A DNA stretch of 64,000 bases from Schlegelella_A sp035995885 (GCA_035995885.1 DASYKC010000214.1:1-64000), one strand, 5' to 3'; numbered from the stretch's first letter, positions 29,101-38,856 are shown. The notes: generated by a model from the sequence alone, not told the origin. Numbers and translations are program-made.

Positions 29101-31778
29101 GACCGGACGCCGACGGCGGCCGCATCGAGGACGTCGAGCAGCGCCGTCTCGCCGCGCGTCAGCAGCTCGAGGTACGCCGGGAACGCCTTCGCGACCGTCG
29201 GCAGGTCGCCATGCGAGGCGTCGAGCGTCCAGGTGCGAACGCCCGGCAGGAGCGCGCTCGTCAGCGGCACGCGGCCGTCGCCGCCGCCGACCGCGTCGGT
29301 GTACTCGAGGCCGCTGTCGCCGACGACGATGCCGCCCGGCGTGAACGACGCATGGCCGACGACGAGGAGCGTCTTCTTCTGCACGTCCGCGATCGGCGCC
29401 GCGGCCTGCGCGTCGAGGCGGCGCCGCAACGCGACCGACTGGTCGAGGACGTTCTGCGGCGGCGCGCTCCACTGGTAGATCGTCTTCTGCGCGCCTTCGT
29501 CGTGCCACAGGCTCTTCTCGAGCAGGCGCGCCATGTCGTCGTCGGCGAGCTTCTGCCAGGTCTCGGCGCGGTCGAGGCGCAAGACCGGATCGAGCAGCGC
29601 CGCCTGCAGCTGCAGGAAGCCGGGCATGCCGGCCATCAGCTTCCTCGCGCCGCCGTTGTCGAGCAGCGAGCCGAAGGCGGCGAGCGCGTTGCCGAAGGTG
29701 TCGTCGCCGGAGAGCGTCTGCATCGGCGCCCACGAGCCGCCGTTCGGCGTGCCGAGCATCAGGAAGCGGGCGCCGTCGCGCGCCATCATGCGCTGCCAGG
29801 TCTCGGGCTTCTCGAGCGCCATCGTGCGCGCGACCAGGCCGCCCATCGAGTGGGCGACGATGCGCACCGGCTGCTGGCTGGTCGAGCGCGCGGTGAGCGC
29901 CGCATCGACGGCCTCGCCGAGGCGGCGTGCCTCGTCCTCGATCGGCCGGCGCCAGTCGAACGCGAACGCGATCACCTCATGCGTGTCGGCAAGGCGCTCG
30001 ATCAGGTCGCCGTAGACGTTGCCGATCGGGCCGTCGGGCTCGACGCTCGCCGCCGTCGCCGGATCCCAGGCGAGCTGCGTGAGGCCGTTGACGAAACGAA
30101 AGCCGAGCCAGATCCGCTTGCCGTCCTTCTTCAGGTTCGAGCCGAGGATGCCGGGGAGCACGAACACCGCCGGCCGCTCGGTCGCGCCGGCCGCCTCGCC
30201 GACCGTCGCGCCGCGCGACCTCGCGACCGCGACCGCGGCACGCGTTCCGCTCGCGTCCTCGCCGGCCCACGAGAGCGGGCCGATCGCGCCGAAGTCGGCC
30301 GGCGCGTCGTCGAGCAGCGCGCTCGCGATCGCCTGCACCGTGCGGTCGTTGCTGAAGTAGTTGAAGTGCGAGACCTTTCCGCCCTTGTCGAGCAGGAAGC
30401 GCGCGCCGCTGCCGCTCGCGGTCTTGGCACGCGGCGCGCCGCCGTACATCGAGCGCGTCTGCACGACCAGGTCGTTGTCGGTCCAGTAGAAGGCATCGGA
30501 GAGGAGCGTCTTCACCCACGAGCCGATCGAGTCGCCTTCCATGTCGCCGGCGATGACGCGCAGCTCGCCGGGGATCGTGTCGACGGCGCCGTTCAGCCAG
30601 GTGACGACGGGGCTCTCGGGCGTCATCGCCTCGAGCCCGGGCAGCTCGGCCGGCTCGGCGCGCCGCCGCGCGACCTCGTGCAGGAAGTCGACGACTTCGG
30701 GAACGACCGGGATGCTCGCCAGCTCGAGGCACCAGTTGAGGATCGACAGGTATGCGTCGAGTCGCTTCGACGCCAGCAGTGTGCCGCGCGCCGGACAGGC
30801 GACACGGACGACGCGCTCGCAGCGGATCCCCTTCGCCTGCGCTTCCTTGACGAGCGCGCGCAGGTCGCTGCGGTGCTCGGCGTAGCCGTCGCCGGCGAAG
30901 AGCGCGAGCACGTCGTTGCCGATTGCACCGCCGCCGCAGGCACGTGCCAGCACCTCGGCGACGAGGCCGCCGCGCGAATGGGTGACGAGGTGGACGCGCG
31001 CGCCGGCCGGCAGCGCGCGCACCAGCGTCAGCGCGTTGGCGATCGGGCTGACGCCGAGGGTCGGATGGTCGAGGCCGTAGACGCGATCGGTGTAGCTCGC
31101 GAACAGCTGGCGTACGGTCGCGTTGTGCAGCGTCCAGAGCTTGGCGAAGGTGCCGACGGTGTCGGAGAACGTGCCGTGAACGAAGACCAGCAGCGGCCCG
31201 CCGTCGGCGGCCGCGGGAACGGTGGCGAGCTTGCGGCCGCTGCCCTTGAGCGGCGCGAGCGCGTCGGCGGAGAGCCGGTAGACGCCGGCGTCGACCTTGT
31301 CGTCGACCTTCTTCGTCAGCGCCGCTGCGGCGAGCTTCGCGGCCGGGTCCTTGGCGATCCCGGTCAGCACCTGGAAGCTGCTGAGCACCGCCTGGCCCAT
31401 CCAGCCGCGCGTGATGCCACGCGTCGCTTCGGCCTCGAGCCCGGGCCAGCCGAGCTGCGCCGGGACGACGACCTCGCCCGCCGCCGCGTCGGCGCCGCGC
31501 GTCGCTGCGCGCACAGCGACGGCGCTTCGGGTCGCCGCCGCATTCTGCGCCAGCATGAGGTCGCGCGCGTCGGCCGGATGGAGGACCAGGGTCGGCCCGT
31601 TGGCGACGCTCAGGACGACGACGTCTTCGCCCGGCCGCGCCGTGACGCGCACCGGCTCGCTGCCGCCGCGCTCGCTGCCGACGCGCACGGCCGCCTTGCT
31701 GCGGCCGCGCGTCGGCGCCGACGCCAGCGCCGGCTGCGCCTGGCCGGGGACGATGAAGGTGATGTCGCCGCTTGCCAT
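26127..31778 (-). CDS. Giant CHAT protease with two alpha/beta-hydrolase domains
   Basis: An 1883-residue protein with no signal peptide. Hydrolase module 1 spans about 190-440, with HGTF at 201 and a nucleophile elbow HSRGG (Ser268). Module 2 spans about 535-870, LCAT/PGAP1-like, with PGILGSNL at 542, elbow HSMGG (Ser644) and a possible catalytic His in DASHGD. A low-complexity Gly/Ala/Ser linker covers about 890-955. A CHAT (caspase-like) domain spans about 1235-1530, with His1391 in HVAGHG and Cys1428 in LNCCHL. The C-terminus is helical and TPR-like with an Arg-Gly run near 1710. The ATG has GAGGAG five bases upstream. The caspase gene precedes it by 74 bases. Cleavage and lipid targets are unknown. 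Confidence 0.85.
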   Translation of the reverse strand: MASGDITFIVPGQAQPALASAPTRGRSKAAVRVGSERGGSEPVRVTARPGEDVVVLSVANGPTLVLHPADARDLMLAQNAAATRSAVAVRAATRGADAAAGEVVVPAQLGWPGLEAEATRGITRGWMGQAVLSSFQVLTGIAKDPAAKLAAAALTKKVDDKVDAGVYRLSADALAPLKGSGRKLATVPAAADGGPLLVFVHGTFSDTVGTFAKLWTLHNATVRQLFASYTDRVYGLDHPTLGVSPIANALTLVRALPAGARVHLVTHSRGGLVAEVLARACGGGAIGNDVLALFAGDGYAEHRSDLRALVKEAQAKGIRCERVVRVACPARGTLLASKRLDAYLSILNWCLELASIPVVPEVVDFLHEVARRRAEPAELPGLEAMTPESPVVTWLNGAVDTIPGELRVIAGDMEGDSIGSWVKTLLSDAFYWTDNDLVVQTRSMYGGAPRAKTASGSGARFLLDKGGKVSHFNYFSNDRTVQAIASALLDDAPADFGAIGPLSWAGEDASGTRAAVAVARSRGATVGEAAGATERPAVFVLPGILGSNLKKDGKRIWLGFRFVNGLTQLAWDPATAASVEPDGPIGNVYGDLIERLADTHEVIAFAFDWRRPIEDEARRLGEAVDAALTARSTSQQPVRIVAHSMGGLVARTMALEKPETWQRMMARDGARFLMLGTPNGGSWAPMQTLSGDDTFGNALAAFGSLLDNGGARKLMAGMPGFLQLQAALLDPVLRLDRAETWQKLADDDMARLLEKSLWHDEGAQKTIYQWSAPPQNVLDQSVALRRRLDAQAAAPIADVQKKTLLVVGHASFTPGGIVVGDSGLEYTDAVGGGDGRVPLTSALLPGVRTWTLDASHGDLPTVAKAFPAYLELLTRGETALLDVLDAAAVGVRSGAGAGVGAGVGAGAATTSTTDAASVARSRPSRGRQPSLPPSNPADVLGVATRSAGDGGRAGAASRALHVSVLNADLKFVHQPLVVGHYRSLALTGTEGVVDKLVGRAMSRSLAAGLYPDRIGSHQIFGNVRKDPENVLAMARPLAVVVAGLGEEGKLRAVDLVYTVRQAVIAYAQRLAESENGAPAEFEIAATLLGSGGTGISAGSAAQMVAQGTWEANQKLHDSGWPQVGRLVLVEFYLDRASDAWRALQVQATASPSQLKVVGFVQSGAGALRRSLDSSYRGAAYDFISASTGAPVNGAPTIAYTLDTKRARTEVRAQQTQASLVKELVAKASNDANRDAQIGRTLFDLLVPVEMEPFLGGTSDMVIELDSGTAALPWEVLDTSSSELSGSDPRPWAIRSKLLRKLRTSDFRAQVSDANADGSILVIGEPMLDEGAYPPLPGARAEAAAVAARLTGGPAGVDAARVRALTSGNDDARNIINALFERPYRIVHVAGHGAPGADGGVVLSGGTYLGAAEVKAMRTVPELVFLNCCHLAARDAKSLLVPYDRALFAATIAEALIEIGVRCVIAAGWAVEDKPAEIFATTFYDALLGGGRFIDAVAAARTAAWRSGAGGNTWSAYQCYGDPGWTWQRDVGDAQRTAAGPSDEFAGVSSPPALTLALETISIRLRFGGDDAARRKGVEQAQRDKIRFLEEKFASLWGAMGAVAEAFGLAWADARDVDKAIEWYRAAVRAEDGSASFKAAEELGNQLARRGESRADPAAARRDIEEAIARLAKLVEIQPTAEREALLGSAYKRLVMIEGRQADAAAQSRRARGRGRGRGAAAASTSSERLAALRAMALHYGNAERLAREANADNLFYPAKNGISAELRLAFLERRPAELAVDRMRACQDSLARAASERPDFWSVVGQIELRVLVAVAAQKLAGESTALIAEFSDLKARVPARTMWDSVHSEARFTLEPYLGIASAAEKRAAGALLAALAEMAAA

Positions 31779-31852
31779 GGACGCTCCTCGGCTAGGGCCG
31801 GCCGACCTCGCCGGCCGGCCGGTCCCGCGCGGCATGATGCCCGCGCCGCGCA

Positions 31853-32758
<906 letters not shown>

Positions 32759-32907
32759 CCGTCTCTCCTCTGGTGTTTGATCGCCGTCTGGCGCAGCGCT
32801 CGGGGCCGCATCATCGGCGCGCAGGTCGAGCGAGGCAAGCATTGCCTCTGCCGGCCGCGATTGAAGCACCGCCACCGCGGCCGCCACAACCCTCCGACGG
32901 TGGACGC

Positions 32908-33510
32908 TCATCCGACCGAGAGCGAGCTCGTGTCGATGCGAAGGACGCGGCCGCCGGCGGCGCGAACCGCGTCGACGAGATGGCGCGTGCCGCCCGGGCC
33001 GTCGCCGCCGCCGCCGTCCCACAGACAGATGCAGCACAGCCGCTCGGCGCCGAAGGCGAGCGCGCTGGCGAGCAGCCAGAGATTGGCGCGGACGAAGGGA
33101 TCGTCGCCTTCGTCGATCGGGCCGAGGACGCGCGGCGCTTCGCGCGGCGGCTCGTCAAGACGAGCGACGACGGCGCGAAAGCGCGCCTGCCAGCCGGCGC
33201 CGTCGACGACCGGCAGGAGGGACGCGGCGACGAACTCGCTCTCTGCGAGCGGCAGCAGCAAGCGCAGCGGCACGGCCCGGGCGAGGCAGGCTTCGGCGAA
33301 CAGCAGATCGCCGCCGGCAGCGCCTTGGGTGAGGGCGAGGTCGGCGCGACCGGCGCCGATCTCGTCGAGCGCGGCGCCGATGCGGCGCGCCGCGGCGTCG
33401 ACGTGGGCCGCCGGAAAGCGCGGCACCGGGCGATCGGCCGCGTCGACCATGTGGCCGGTGAAGAGGATCGTTTGGCGCGGCGCTTTCGGCGCGCGCTCGT
33501 TGTCGGTCAT
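32908..33510 (-). CDS. SLOG-like predicted nucleotide-sensing protein
   Basis: A 200-residue soluble protein with a Rossmann-like fold. The N-terminal strand ILFTGHMVD, a helix with ARRIGAALDEI and the segment ALTQGAAGGDLLFAEACLAR followed by LRLLLPLAESEF match the pattern of SLOG/YspA-type proteins, which are thought to bind nucleotides or ADP-ribose derivatives in conflict systems. A hydrophobic strand LCCICLWDGG lies near the end. The ATG overlaps the rlpA stop (ATGA). The caspase gene follows after 149 bases. The family assignment is by motif pattern only. Confidence 0.6.
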   Translation of the reverse strand: MTDNERAPKAPRQTILFTGHMVDAADRPVPRFPAAHVDAAARRIGAALDEIGAGRADLALTQGAAGGDLLFAEACLARAVPLRLLLPLAESEFVAASLLPVVDGAGWQARFRAVVARLDEPPREAPRVLGPIDEGDDPFVRANLWLLASALAFGAERLCCICLWDGGGGDGPGGTRHLVDAVRAAGGRVLRIDTSSLSVG

Positions 33511-34709
33511 CGCCGCTCGACGACGATCGGCACGACGCCGAGCGATGCGCGCGCGCGCAGCGCCGCGCCCTCGGCCTCGTCGCGGCTCGGATACGGCCCC
33601 GCCTGGACGCGGAACAGCGCCGCGTCGGCGAAGATCGCGAGCAGCGGCTCGAGCCAGCCGGCCTCGCCGTCGGCGCCGACGCGATGCCGGAAGGTCTCGG
33701 CGCCGTCGCGCTCGCGAAAGGCGCCGAGCTGGACCCAGAAGCCGCGCGCCGCTTCGGCAGGAGCGCGGCCGGCGCGCGGACGCGAATCGCTCGCCGTCGC
33801 GACGGTCGCGGGCGGCGTCGCGGTCGATGCCGCCGGCGCGACGAGCGGCGGCGCGGTCGATGCCAGCGTCGCCGCAAGCGGCGGCGCGGTCGGGCCGGCC
33901 GCGGCGAAGGCGACGTCCTGCGCCGGCACGTCGACGACCGCGGCCGCAGCGACGCCGTTTGCAGCGGCGACGACCGTTGGTGCAGCGATGACGGGTGCGG
34001 CGGCGACGACCGCCGGCGCGCCAACGGACGGCGATGCGCCATCCGACGACGTCGCGTCGAGCGGCGCCGTCACCGCTGCGACGCGGACCGCCGCCGCACC
34101 GCCGCGCCACGCGCCGGTGCGGATCTCGTCGAAGGTGATCCGCTCGAGTTCGACGGGCGCGACGCCGCGCAGGAGATCGAGCCTGAGCGCTGCGGCATAG
34201 CTCAGGTCGACGATGCGGCCGGCGACGAACGGGCCGCGGTCGTTGACGCGGACCAGCACCTCGCGCCCGTTGGCCGGATTGCGGATTCGCGCGTAGCTCG
34301 GGATCGGCAGGGTCGGATGCGCCGCGGTCATCGCGTACATGTCGTAGACCTCGCCGCTCGCGGTCCTGCGGCCGTGGAACTTGCGGCCGTACCACGAGGC
34401 GAGGCCGCGCTCGTTGAACGGCAGGTCGCGCGTCGCCGGCACGTAGTCGCGGCCGAGCGCCTGGTACGGCTTGTTCGGCCCGCCCGAGCGGATCGCCTCG
34501 ACGCGAGGCTCGGCGTCGGGCAGCCTGGCGAGATCGGCGGGAGGATTGGCGCCGGGACCGTCGGCATCGCGCGCCGACGAGCGGCTCTCGGCCGGCGCCG
34601 CGCGGGTCGTCTGGCGCGACGGGCCGGAGGCGCAGCCGCAGAGCACGGCCGCCAGGGCGAGTGCTGCGGCGAGGCGCGCCGAGCATGGCGCCGGCAGGAC
34701 GAAGCGCAT
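33507..34709 (-). CDS. rlpA: RlpA-type septal lipoprotein with SPOR domain
   Basis: A 400-residue outer-membrane lipoprotein (lipobox LCGC, Cys26). The double-psi beta-barrel at about 100-190 has GLASWYGRKFHG, TASGEVYDMYAMTAAH and VRVNDRGPF, where Glu, His and Asp would act in lytic transglycosylase cleavage of peptidoglycan. A long Ala/Val/Pro linker precedes the C-terminal SPOR domain (about 320-400, WVQLGAFRERDGAE), which binds denuded septal glycan. The ATG at 34709 places the signal at the terminus. It is the first gene of the run that continues with SLOG, caspase and CHAT. Confidence 0.9.
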   Translation of the reverse strand: MRFVLPAPCSARLAAALALAAVLCGCASGPSRQTTRAAPAESRSSARDADGPGANPPADLARLPDAEPRVEAIRSGGPNKPYQALGRDYVPATRDLPFNERGLASWYGRKFHGRRTASGEVYDMYAMTAAHPTLPIPSYARIRNPANGREVLVRVNDRGPFVAGRIVDLSYAAALRLDLLRGVAPVELERITFDEIRTGAWRGGAAAVRVAAVTAPLDATSSDGASPSVGAPAVVAAAPVIAAPTVVAAANGVAAAAVVDVPAQDVAFAAAGPTAPPLAATLASTAPPLVAPAASTATPPATVATASDSRPRAGRAPAEAARGFWVQLGAFRERDGAETFRHRVGADGEAGWLEPLLAIFADAALFRVQAGPYPSRDEAEGAALRARASLGVVPIVVERR

Positions 34710-34941
34710 GGGCCGCACCTTACCCGAATGCGGCACACGATTTGCCACCGCAGCGTCGGCTTCTGCCACCTGCATCACAACCAGCCCGCGCGAGCGCCGT
34801 TGCCCGGAAGAGCGCCGCGCGGCACCATCACTTGATTGCACTTCAAGACGAGGCGCAACGAATTCACCGCGACGCCACGGTGAACGTCGCGACCCGGGCC
34901 CCGTTCGCGACGACTGCCGCCGCGCCCGCCGCGCGATCGCG

Positions 34942-35883
34942 ATGATCGTCGACGCGCACCTGCATTGCAGCGGCGCCGAGCGCGGCGACGACGTCCTGCG
35001 TTGCCTCGACGATGCGGGCGTCGATGTCGGCGTCCTGCTCGCGCCGTTCCTGAGCGAAGGCTTCTCGCTCGACGACGCGGCGTCGCTGCAGCGCGCGAAC
35101 GAGCACCTGGCGCGGCTGGTTCGCGGCCGCGCCGATCGGCTCGCCGGCTTCGCCGTCGTCGATCCGCGCGACCCCGAGGCACCGCTGCACCTGCGCCACG
35201 CGATCGAGACGCTCGGCCTGGTCGGCGCGAAGATGGTGCCGACCGGCTGGTATCCCTACGACGCCGACGTCCAGCCGGTGTTCGCCGAGGCGCGCCGTCT
35301 CGGCATCCCGCTCCTCTTCCACAGCGGCATCTTCATCGACGGCCGCTCGGGCCGCTTCTGCCGGCCGACCTTCTTCGAGGCGCTGCGCGACCATCCCGGG
35401 CTCAAGGTGTGCCTCGCCCACCTCGGCTGGCCGTGGGTCGACGAGGCGATCGCGGTCGGCCTGATCGATCGCATCCGCGGCGTTCCGGCCGCGGACTGCA
35501 TGTTCCGCTTCGACATCTCGTTCGGCCCGCCACCGCCGTACCGCAAGGAAGCGCTCGGCCGCGCCCTCGAGGTGCTCGGCCCCGAGCTGCTCCAGTTCGG
35601 CAGCGATTGCTTCCTGCCGTGCAGCGGCGTCGAGATCGCCGAGCGGATGGGCTGGGTCGAGGCGCTGCTCGACGAGCTCGAGGTCGGTGCCGACGCGCGC
35701 CGCCAGCTTTGGGGCGGCACCGCTGCCGCCTGGCTCGGGCGCGACGGCGCCCGTGCGGATCGCGCCGCGCCCGCTTCTTCCGACGACCCGCCGACCGACG
35801 ATCGACCGACCGCCGACGCGGCCGATCGCCCCACCCCCGACGCAGCCGGTCGGCCCTTGCGCTTGCGCGACGTCTGCTGCTGA
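34942..35883 (+). CDS. Amidohydrolase-family protein (amidohydro_2 type)
   Basis: A 313-residue TIM-barrel metal hydrolase or decarboxylase. Metal ligands are H6 and H8 in VDAHLHCSG, a His in LLFHSGIF, another in CLAHLGWP and an Asp in FGSDCFLP, the pattern of the ACMSD/OMA-hydratase-like branch. The last 50 residues are a disordered Asp/Pro/Thr/Ala-rich tail that is not part of the family. The glycosyltransferase gene starts ten bases after the stop, suggesting co-transcription, but the two activities have no obvious link. Confidence 0.8.
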   Translation: MIVDAHLHCSGAERGDDVLRCLDDAGVDVGVLLAPFLSEGFSLDDAASLQRANEHLARLVRGRADRLAGFAVVDPRDPEAPLHLRHAIETLGLVGAKMVPTGWYPYDADVQPVFAEARRLGIPLLFHSGIFIDGRSGRFCRPTFFEALRDHPGLKVCLAHLGWPWVDEAIAVGLIDRIRGVPAADCMFRFDISFGPPPPYRKEALGRALEVLGPELLQFGSDCFLPCSGVEIAERMGWVEALLDELEVGADARRQLWGGTAAAWLGRDGARADRAAPASSDDPPTDDRPTADAADRPTPDAAGRPLRLRDVCC

Positions 35884-35893
35884 AGGTCCCTCG

Positions 35894-37108
35894 ATGAACG
35901 ACCAACCCGCCACTGCCGTGACGGCCTCCGCCCGCACCCACGTCCTGCAGATCGTCGGCAACGCGATCGTGGGCGGGATGGAGAACTGCGTCGTCCGCCT
36001 CGTCGAGCGATTGCCGCGCGAGCGCTACGCCGTCTCGGTGCTGGCGCCGTTCGAGAGCCCCTTCACCGACGTCCTGCGCGAGCTCGGCGCTGACGTCTTC
36101 GTCACTCCCATCACCGACGAGCCGTCGTGGCAATCGATCCAGCTCGCCGGCGCGCTGATTCAGTCGCGCGGCGTCGACGTGATCCAGTCGCATCTTCCGA
36201 ACGCCCATGTCCTCGCCGCCCTCGCCGGCCGCCTCACCGGCCGGCCGGTGCTGGCGACGGTGCACGGCCGGGCGATGACGACGCTCGACATCGAGGTCCA
36301 GCGCCTTGCCGGCTCGCACCTCGCGGTCGTCTGCCGGCAGAGCTATTTCCAGGCGCTCGGCGTCGGCATCGATCCGGGCCATGTCCACTTCGTGCCGAAC
36401 GGCGTCGACGTCGATCGCTTCCGGCCGCAGCGATCGCGCTGCGGCGCGCTGCGCACGCGCTTCGCGATCGGCGCCGACGCGCCGCTGGTCGGCTTCGTCG
36501 GCCGGCTCTCGGCCGAGAAGGGGCCCGATCTGTTCCTGCGTGCCGCCTTGGCGGTGCGCGCGCAGTGTCCCGACGCCCACTTCGTACTGGTCGGCGCCGG
36601 CACGATGCTGAAGGAGCTGAAGGTCTTCGCGCGCCGCTTCGGCCTCGCCGACGCGGTCCACTTCGCCGGCTCGCAGGACGACATGCCGTCAGTCTTCAAC
36701 GAGCTCGATCTCGTCGTCTCGTCGTCGCGCTCGGAAGCGATGCCGCTCGCCGTGATGGAAGCGATGGCGAGCGGCGTGCCGCTCGTCGCCTGCAAGGTCG
36801 GCGGCATCGCCGACCTGATCGAGCACGGCGTGACCGGCTGGCTCGCCGCCGAAGGCGACTACGAGGAGCTGGCGACGCGCATCGTCGAGCTGATCCAGGA
36901 CGATGCGCTGCGCAAGGTCGCCGGCATGGCAGCACGCGCCCGCGCCGTCGCTCGCTTCGCGCTCGACCAGAACGTCGAGGCGACGGCGCGCCTGTTCGCG
37001 CAGCTGACCGCGCAGCGCAGCGAGCCGCGGCGCATCGGCACGCTCCACGAAGCGCGGCCGATCCGCGTCAACGGCGCGGCTGTCAAGACGGCGGCGGCGC
37101 AGCGCTAG
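35894..37108 (+). CDS. Glycosyltransferase family 4 protein
   Basis: A 404-residue GT-B glycosyltransferase. The N-terminal acceptor domain carries the early motif NAIVGGMENCVVRL. The C-terminal domain begins near FVPNGVDVDRF and has GFVGRLSAEKGPDLFL and the nucleotide-sugar motif SRSEAMPLAVMEAMASG (E-x7-E). It would transfer a sugar from an activated donor, probably in exopolysaccharide or glycolipid synthesis. No polysaccharide gene cluster is around it, so it may act alone or with distant genes. Confidence 0.9.
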   Translation: MNDQPATAVTASARTHVLQIVGNAIVGGMENCVVRLVERLPRERYAVSVLAPFESPFTDVLRELGADVFVTPITDEPSWQSIQLAGALIQSRGVDVIQSHLPNAHVLAALAGRLTGRPVLATVHGRAMTTLDIEVQRLAGSHLAVVCRQSYFQALGVGIDPGHVHFVPNGVDVDRFRPQRSRCGALRTRFAIGADAPLVGFVGRLSAEKGPDLFLRAALAVRAQCPDAHFVLVGAGTMLKELKVFARRFGLADAVHFAGSQDDMPSVFNELDLVVSSSRSEAMPLAVMEAMASGVPLVACKVGGIADLIEHGVTGWLAAEGDYEELATRIVELIQDDALRKVAGMAARARAVARFALDQNVEATARLFAQLTAQRSEPRRIGTLHEARPIRVNGAAVKTAAAQR

Positions 37109-37130
37109 CCGCGTCGCGCGGCACCGCCGC

Positions 37131-38396
37131 TCAGCGGCAGTCGACGGTGCGGAACTCGACGCGGCGGTCGAGCGCGTCGCGCAGATCGTCGGTGCCGAGG
37201 CCGACGATCACCTCGCGCGAGCCGACGCCGTCGGCGCCGATGCGCGGCGCGACCTTGCGGTTCTGGCGCTCGAGGCTTTGCTTGATGACGGCGGCGCGCT
37301 TCTGCGACAGGACGTCATTGGCGGCCGGATCGCCGGTGCGGCTGGTGTGGCCGACGACGCGCAGGCACGTCTCGCGCGCGCCGACCTGGCTCGCGACCTC
37401 CTGCAGCCAGACCGCGTACTGCGCCTGCAGGTCGGCCGACTGGAGCAGCGTCGTCGTTCCCGGATTGAAGAACATCTTGATCGGCAACTTCTTCGCGTCG
37501 AGGCCGATGCCGACGATCTTGCCGAAGGTCTCGGCCGCTTCCTTCTTGCGGCCGGTCTTCCAGCTCGTCGTGTAGAGGCCGTTCAAGACGCGCAGGTCGC
37601 CCGGGTCGGCGACGCTGCGCGCCTCGCGGTAGAGGCGGTACGCGTCGGCCGGCTTGTCGGCGGCGAAGGCGATCATCGCCTCGTTGATCACCGCCGCCGC
37701 CGGCAGCCGCTGCAGGTAGCCGGGCGCGATCGGGTCGCCGGCGGCGCTGCCCTGGCAGCTCTTGATGTAGGCCTGCGCCGTGCTGTCGAGCGCCCAGGTC
37801 GGGCTGTCGCGAAAGAGCGGCGTCGGCTCGGCGTCGACGGTCGCGAGCTGGGCGCGATCGGCGCGCTTGGCGACGAGCTTGCCGGTGCGCAGATCGGTGA
37901 GGGCGAGGCAGACGCGAAACGCGTCGGCGTTCTCGTCCTTGGCGCTCTTGGTGTTGATCGCGGTCAGCGTGCCGATCAGGAGCAGCGGCCGGTTGGCGAG
38001 CGCGGCGCGCGTCAGCGGCTGCACGTTCCAGTTCGGGACGCGGCGCGTGATCAGGCCCGCGAGCTGCGCTCCCATCTGCACCGTGCCGTTGGTCTGCTGG
38101 CCGGTGCTGGCGTCGATCAGCGGATCGATGACGAGCTCGCGCGGGCCGCTGCCGAGGCTTGCCTGCGCGTCCTGCAGCAGGCGCTCGCCGGCGCGCGCGA
38201 CGGCGTCGGCGAAAGGCACCGCGACCAGCGCCGGCGGCGCCGCCGGCGCGGCGGCCGCAGGCGGCGGCGCCGGCGCCGGCGCGACGGCCGAAGTCGGCGC
38301 CTGGCCCGACGGCGGCGCGGCACAGCCGGCGACGAGCAGGGCGAGGATCGAGGCCGCGCGCGGCAGGCAAGAGGGGTTCTTCTTCAACGTCGTCAT
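37131..38396 (-). CDS. OmpA-family lipoprotein
   Basis: A 421-residue outer-membrane lipoprotein (lipobox LVAGC) with an Ala/Pro-rich linker. The middle domain at about 80-190 (RELVIDPLIDASTGQQTNG, LLLIGTLTAINTKS) resembles the fold of LpoB/FlgO/CsgG-type periplasmic proteins. A helical region follows, then a C-terminal OmpA-like domain (about 310-421, LRVVGHTSRTGDPAAND, LSQKRAAVIKQSL) that binds peptidoglycan. The ATG at 38396 puts the lipobox at a normal distance. It converges on the glycosyltransferase gene. Its partner proteins are unknown. Confidence 0.82.
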   Translation of the reverse strand: MTTLKKNPSCLPRAASILALLVAGCAAPPSGQAPTSAVAPAPAPPPAAAAPAAPPALVAVPFADAVARAGERLLQDAQASLGSGPRELVIDPLIDASTGQQTNGTVQMGAQLAGLITRRVPNWNVQPLTRAALANRPLLLIGTLTAINTKSAKDENADAFRVCLALTDLRTGKLVAKRADRAQLATVDAEPTPLFRDSPTWALDSTAQAYIKSCQGSAAGDPIAPGYLQRLPAAAVINEAMIAFAADKPADAYRLYREARSVADPGDLRVLNGLYTTSWKTGRKKEAAETFGKIVGIGLDAKKLPIKMFFNPGTTTLLQSADLQAQYAVWLQEVASQVGARETCLRVVGHTSRTGDPAANDVLSQKRAAVIKQSLERQNRKVAPRIGADGVGSREVIVGLGTDDLRDALDRRVEFRTVDCR

Positions 38397-38514
38397 GGCG
38401 AGATCGCACCGAAACTGGCGGCAGCCGGAGGGGGCGAACTGTAGGCCGGCCGACGCGCTTCCACAATCGGCACGACGACCGATGCGGCGGGATCGCCGCC
38501 TGCCCGAAATCGGC

Positions 38515-38751
38515 ATGGACTGGCTCGACCTCGTTCAATGGCCGGCGATGGTCGTCACCGTGCTCGCCGCCTGGCTCGTCGCCTCGACGCACAAGCGCCG
38601 GCGCGAGATCGGCTTCTGGGTCTTTCTCGCCAGCAACGCGCTCTGGATCGTCTGGGGCTGGCATGCCGGCGCGTGGGCGCTGATCGCTTTGCAGGTCTGC
38701 CTGGCCGCGCTCAACATCCGCGGCGCGGTCAAGGCCGCGCCACCGAGCTGA
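38515..38751 (+). CDS. Small inner-membrane protein
   Basis: A 78-residue protein with helices at about 9-24, 33-48 and 52-68 and a basic turn (STHKRRRE) between the first two. The GFWVFLASNALWIVWGW stretch recalls parts of PnuC-like membrane proteins, but the gene is far too short for a transporter. It could act as an oligomer or as an accessory subunit. No ribosome site of note is seen, and it diverges from the OmpA lipoprotein gene. Real but of unknown role. Confidence 0.6.
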   Translation: MDWLDLVQWPAMVVTVLAAWLVASTHKRRREIGFWVFLASNALWIVWGWHAGAWALIALQVCLAALNIRGAVKAAPPS

Positions 38752-38856
38752 CCGCGCCGGCCATTTCCTACGCACGTCGCCTGCGCCTGCCGACAGATCG
38801 CCGCCGCCGTTGCTGCGAGAGTAGCGACATCGAACGCGACGCCGTGTCGCCGCATC

